In this document: in pieces, positions 5,166 through 5,179 of the stretch | Layout of the letters: the number at the start of each line of letters is the position of its first letter | Numbering within the stretch: position 1 is the first letter of the stretch | Source: UBA2144 sp964506185 | GTDB taxonomy: Bacteria; Patescibacteriota; Gracilibacteria; Peribacterales; Peribacteraceae | Assembly: GCA_964506185.1 (NCBI GenBank) | Contig: CAZDKL010000040.1 | Span: 1 to 5,179, forward strand | Reading direction: 5' to 3' | Length of the DNA stretch: 5,179 nt | The notes under the pieces: generated by a model | The model's input: the letters and a program-made list of their open reading frames with translations, nothing else | Database searches by the model: none | What the model was told of the DNA's origin: nothing | Program-made: the position numbers and the translations under genes

Positions 5166-5179
5166 CTAAAATATTGGCA
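5166..5179 (+). promoter_or_regulatory. -10-like box or start context at the window edge
   Basis: CTAAAATATTGGCA ends the window and almost copies CTAAAATATGGCA at the rplJ start, with one extra T. TAAAAT (5167-5172) could be a -10 box, or the stretch could be the start context of a next gene beginning TTG at 5174. No -35 box is visible at 5144-5149. The end of the window prevents a decision. Confidence 0.25.

Overview
The window is about 5.2 kb of compact, moderately AT-rich bacterial DNA with five genes and little spacer. It contains ribosomal protein genes rplJ (L10) and rplL (L7/L12), an unnamed exported protein on the opposite strand, a LytR-CpsA-Psr (LCP) cell-wall ligase, and a polytopic membrane protein. 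TGA is used as a normal stop (LCP gene), so the recoded-UGA (Gly) groups such as Gracilibacteria are unlikely. The LCP enzyme, the odd lengthened ribosomal stalk proteins, the absence of Shine-Dalgarno sequences and an rplJL pair not followed by rpoBC together suggest a member of the Candidate Phyla Radiation (Patescibacteria), possibly near Peregrinibacteria. This is inference and not proof.

Layout. Bases 1-96 are the leader of rplJ and hold a strong hairpin followed by a T-run, which looks like a transcription attenuator. rplJ (97-819) has a normal L10 core plus a roughly 63-residue acidic, low-complexity tail whose end is coded by a GAACCC hexamer repeat. A 40-base G-free spacer leads to rplL (860-1285). 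A hairpin terminator (1302-1336) ends the ribosomal operon and overlaps the stop codon of the convergent gene at 1323-2480(-). That gene encodes a protein with a twin-arginine-like signal and motifs resembling the TIKI/TraB/ChaN/EreA superfamily.

The 101-base divergent spacer 2481-2581 carries a near-consensus sigma70-type promoter for the minus-strand gene and an extended -10 for the LCP gene. Both place the transcription start almost on the start codon, so both mRNAs look leaderless. The LCP gene (2582-4111) and the membrane protein gene (4108-5040) overlap by ATGA and form an envelope operon. The last 139 bases (5041-5179) hold no convincing gene, but contain a possible promoter, a hairpin and a second -10-like box at the window edge.

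Functionally, the left part builds the ribosomal stalk that recruits translation factors. The right part and the minus-strand gene concern the cell envelope: an LCP transferase that would attach glycopolymer to the wall, a companion integral membrane protein of unknown role, and a probably exported metal-dependent-hydrolase-like protein.
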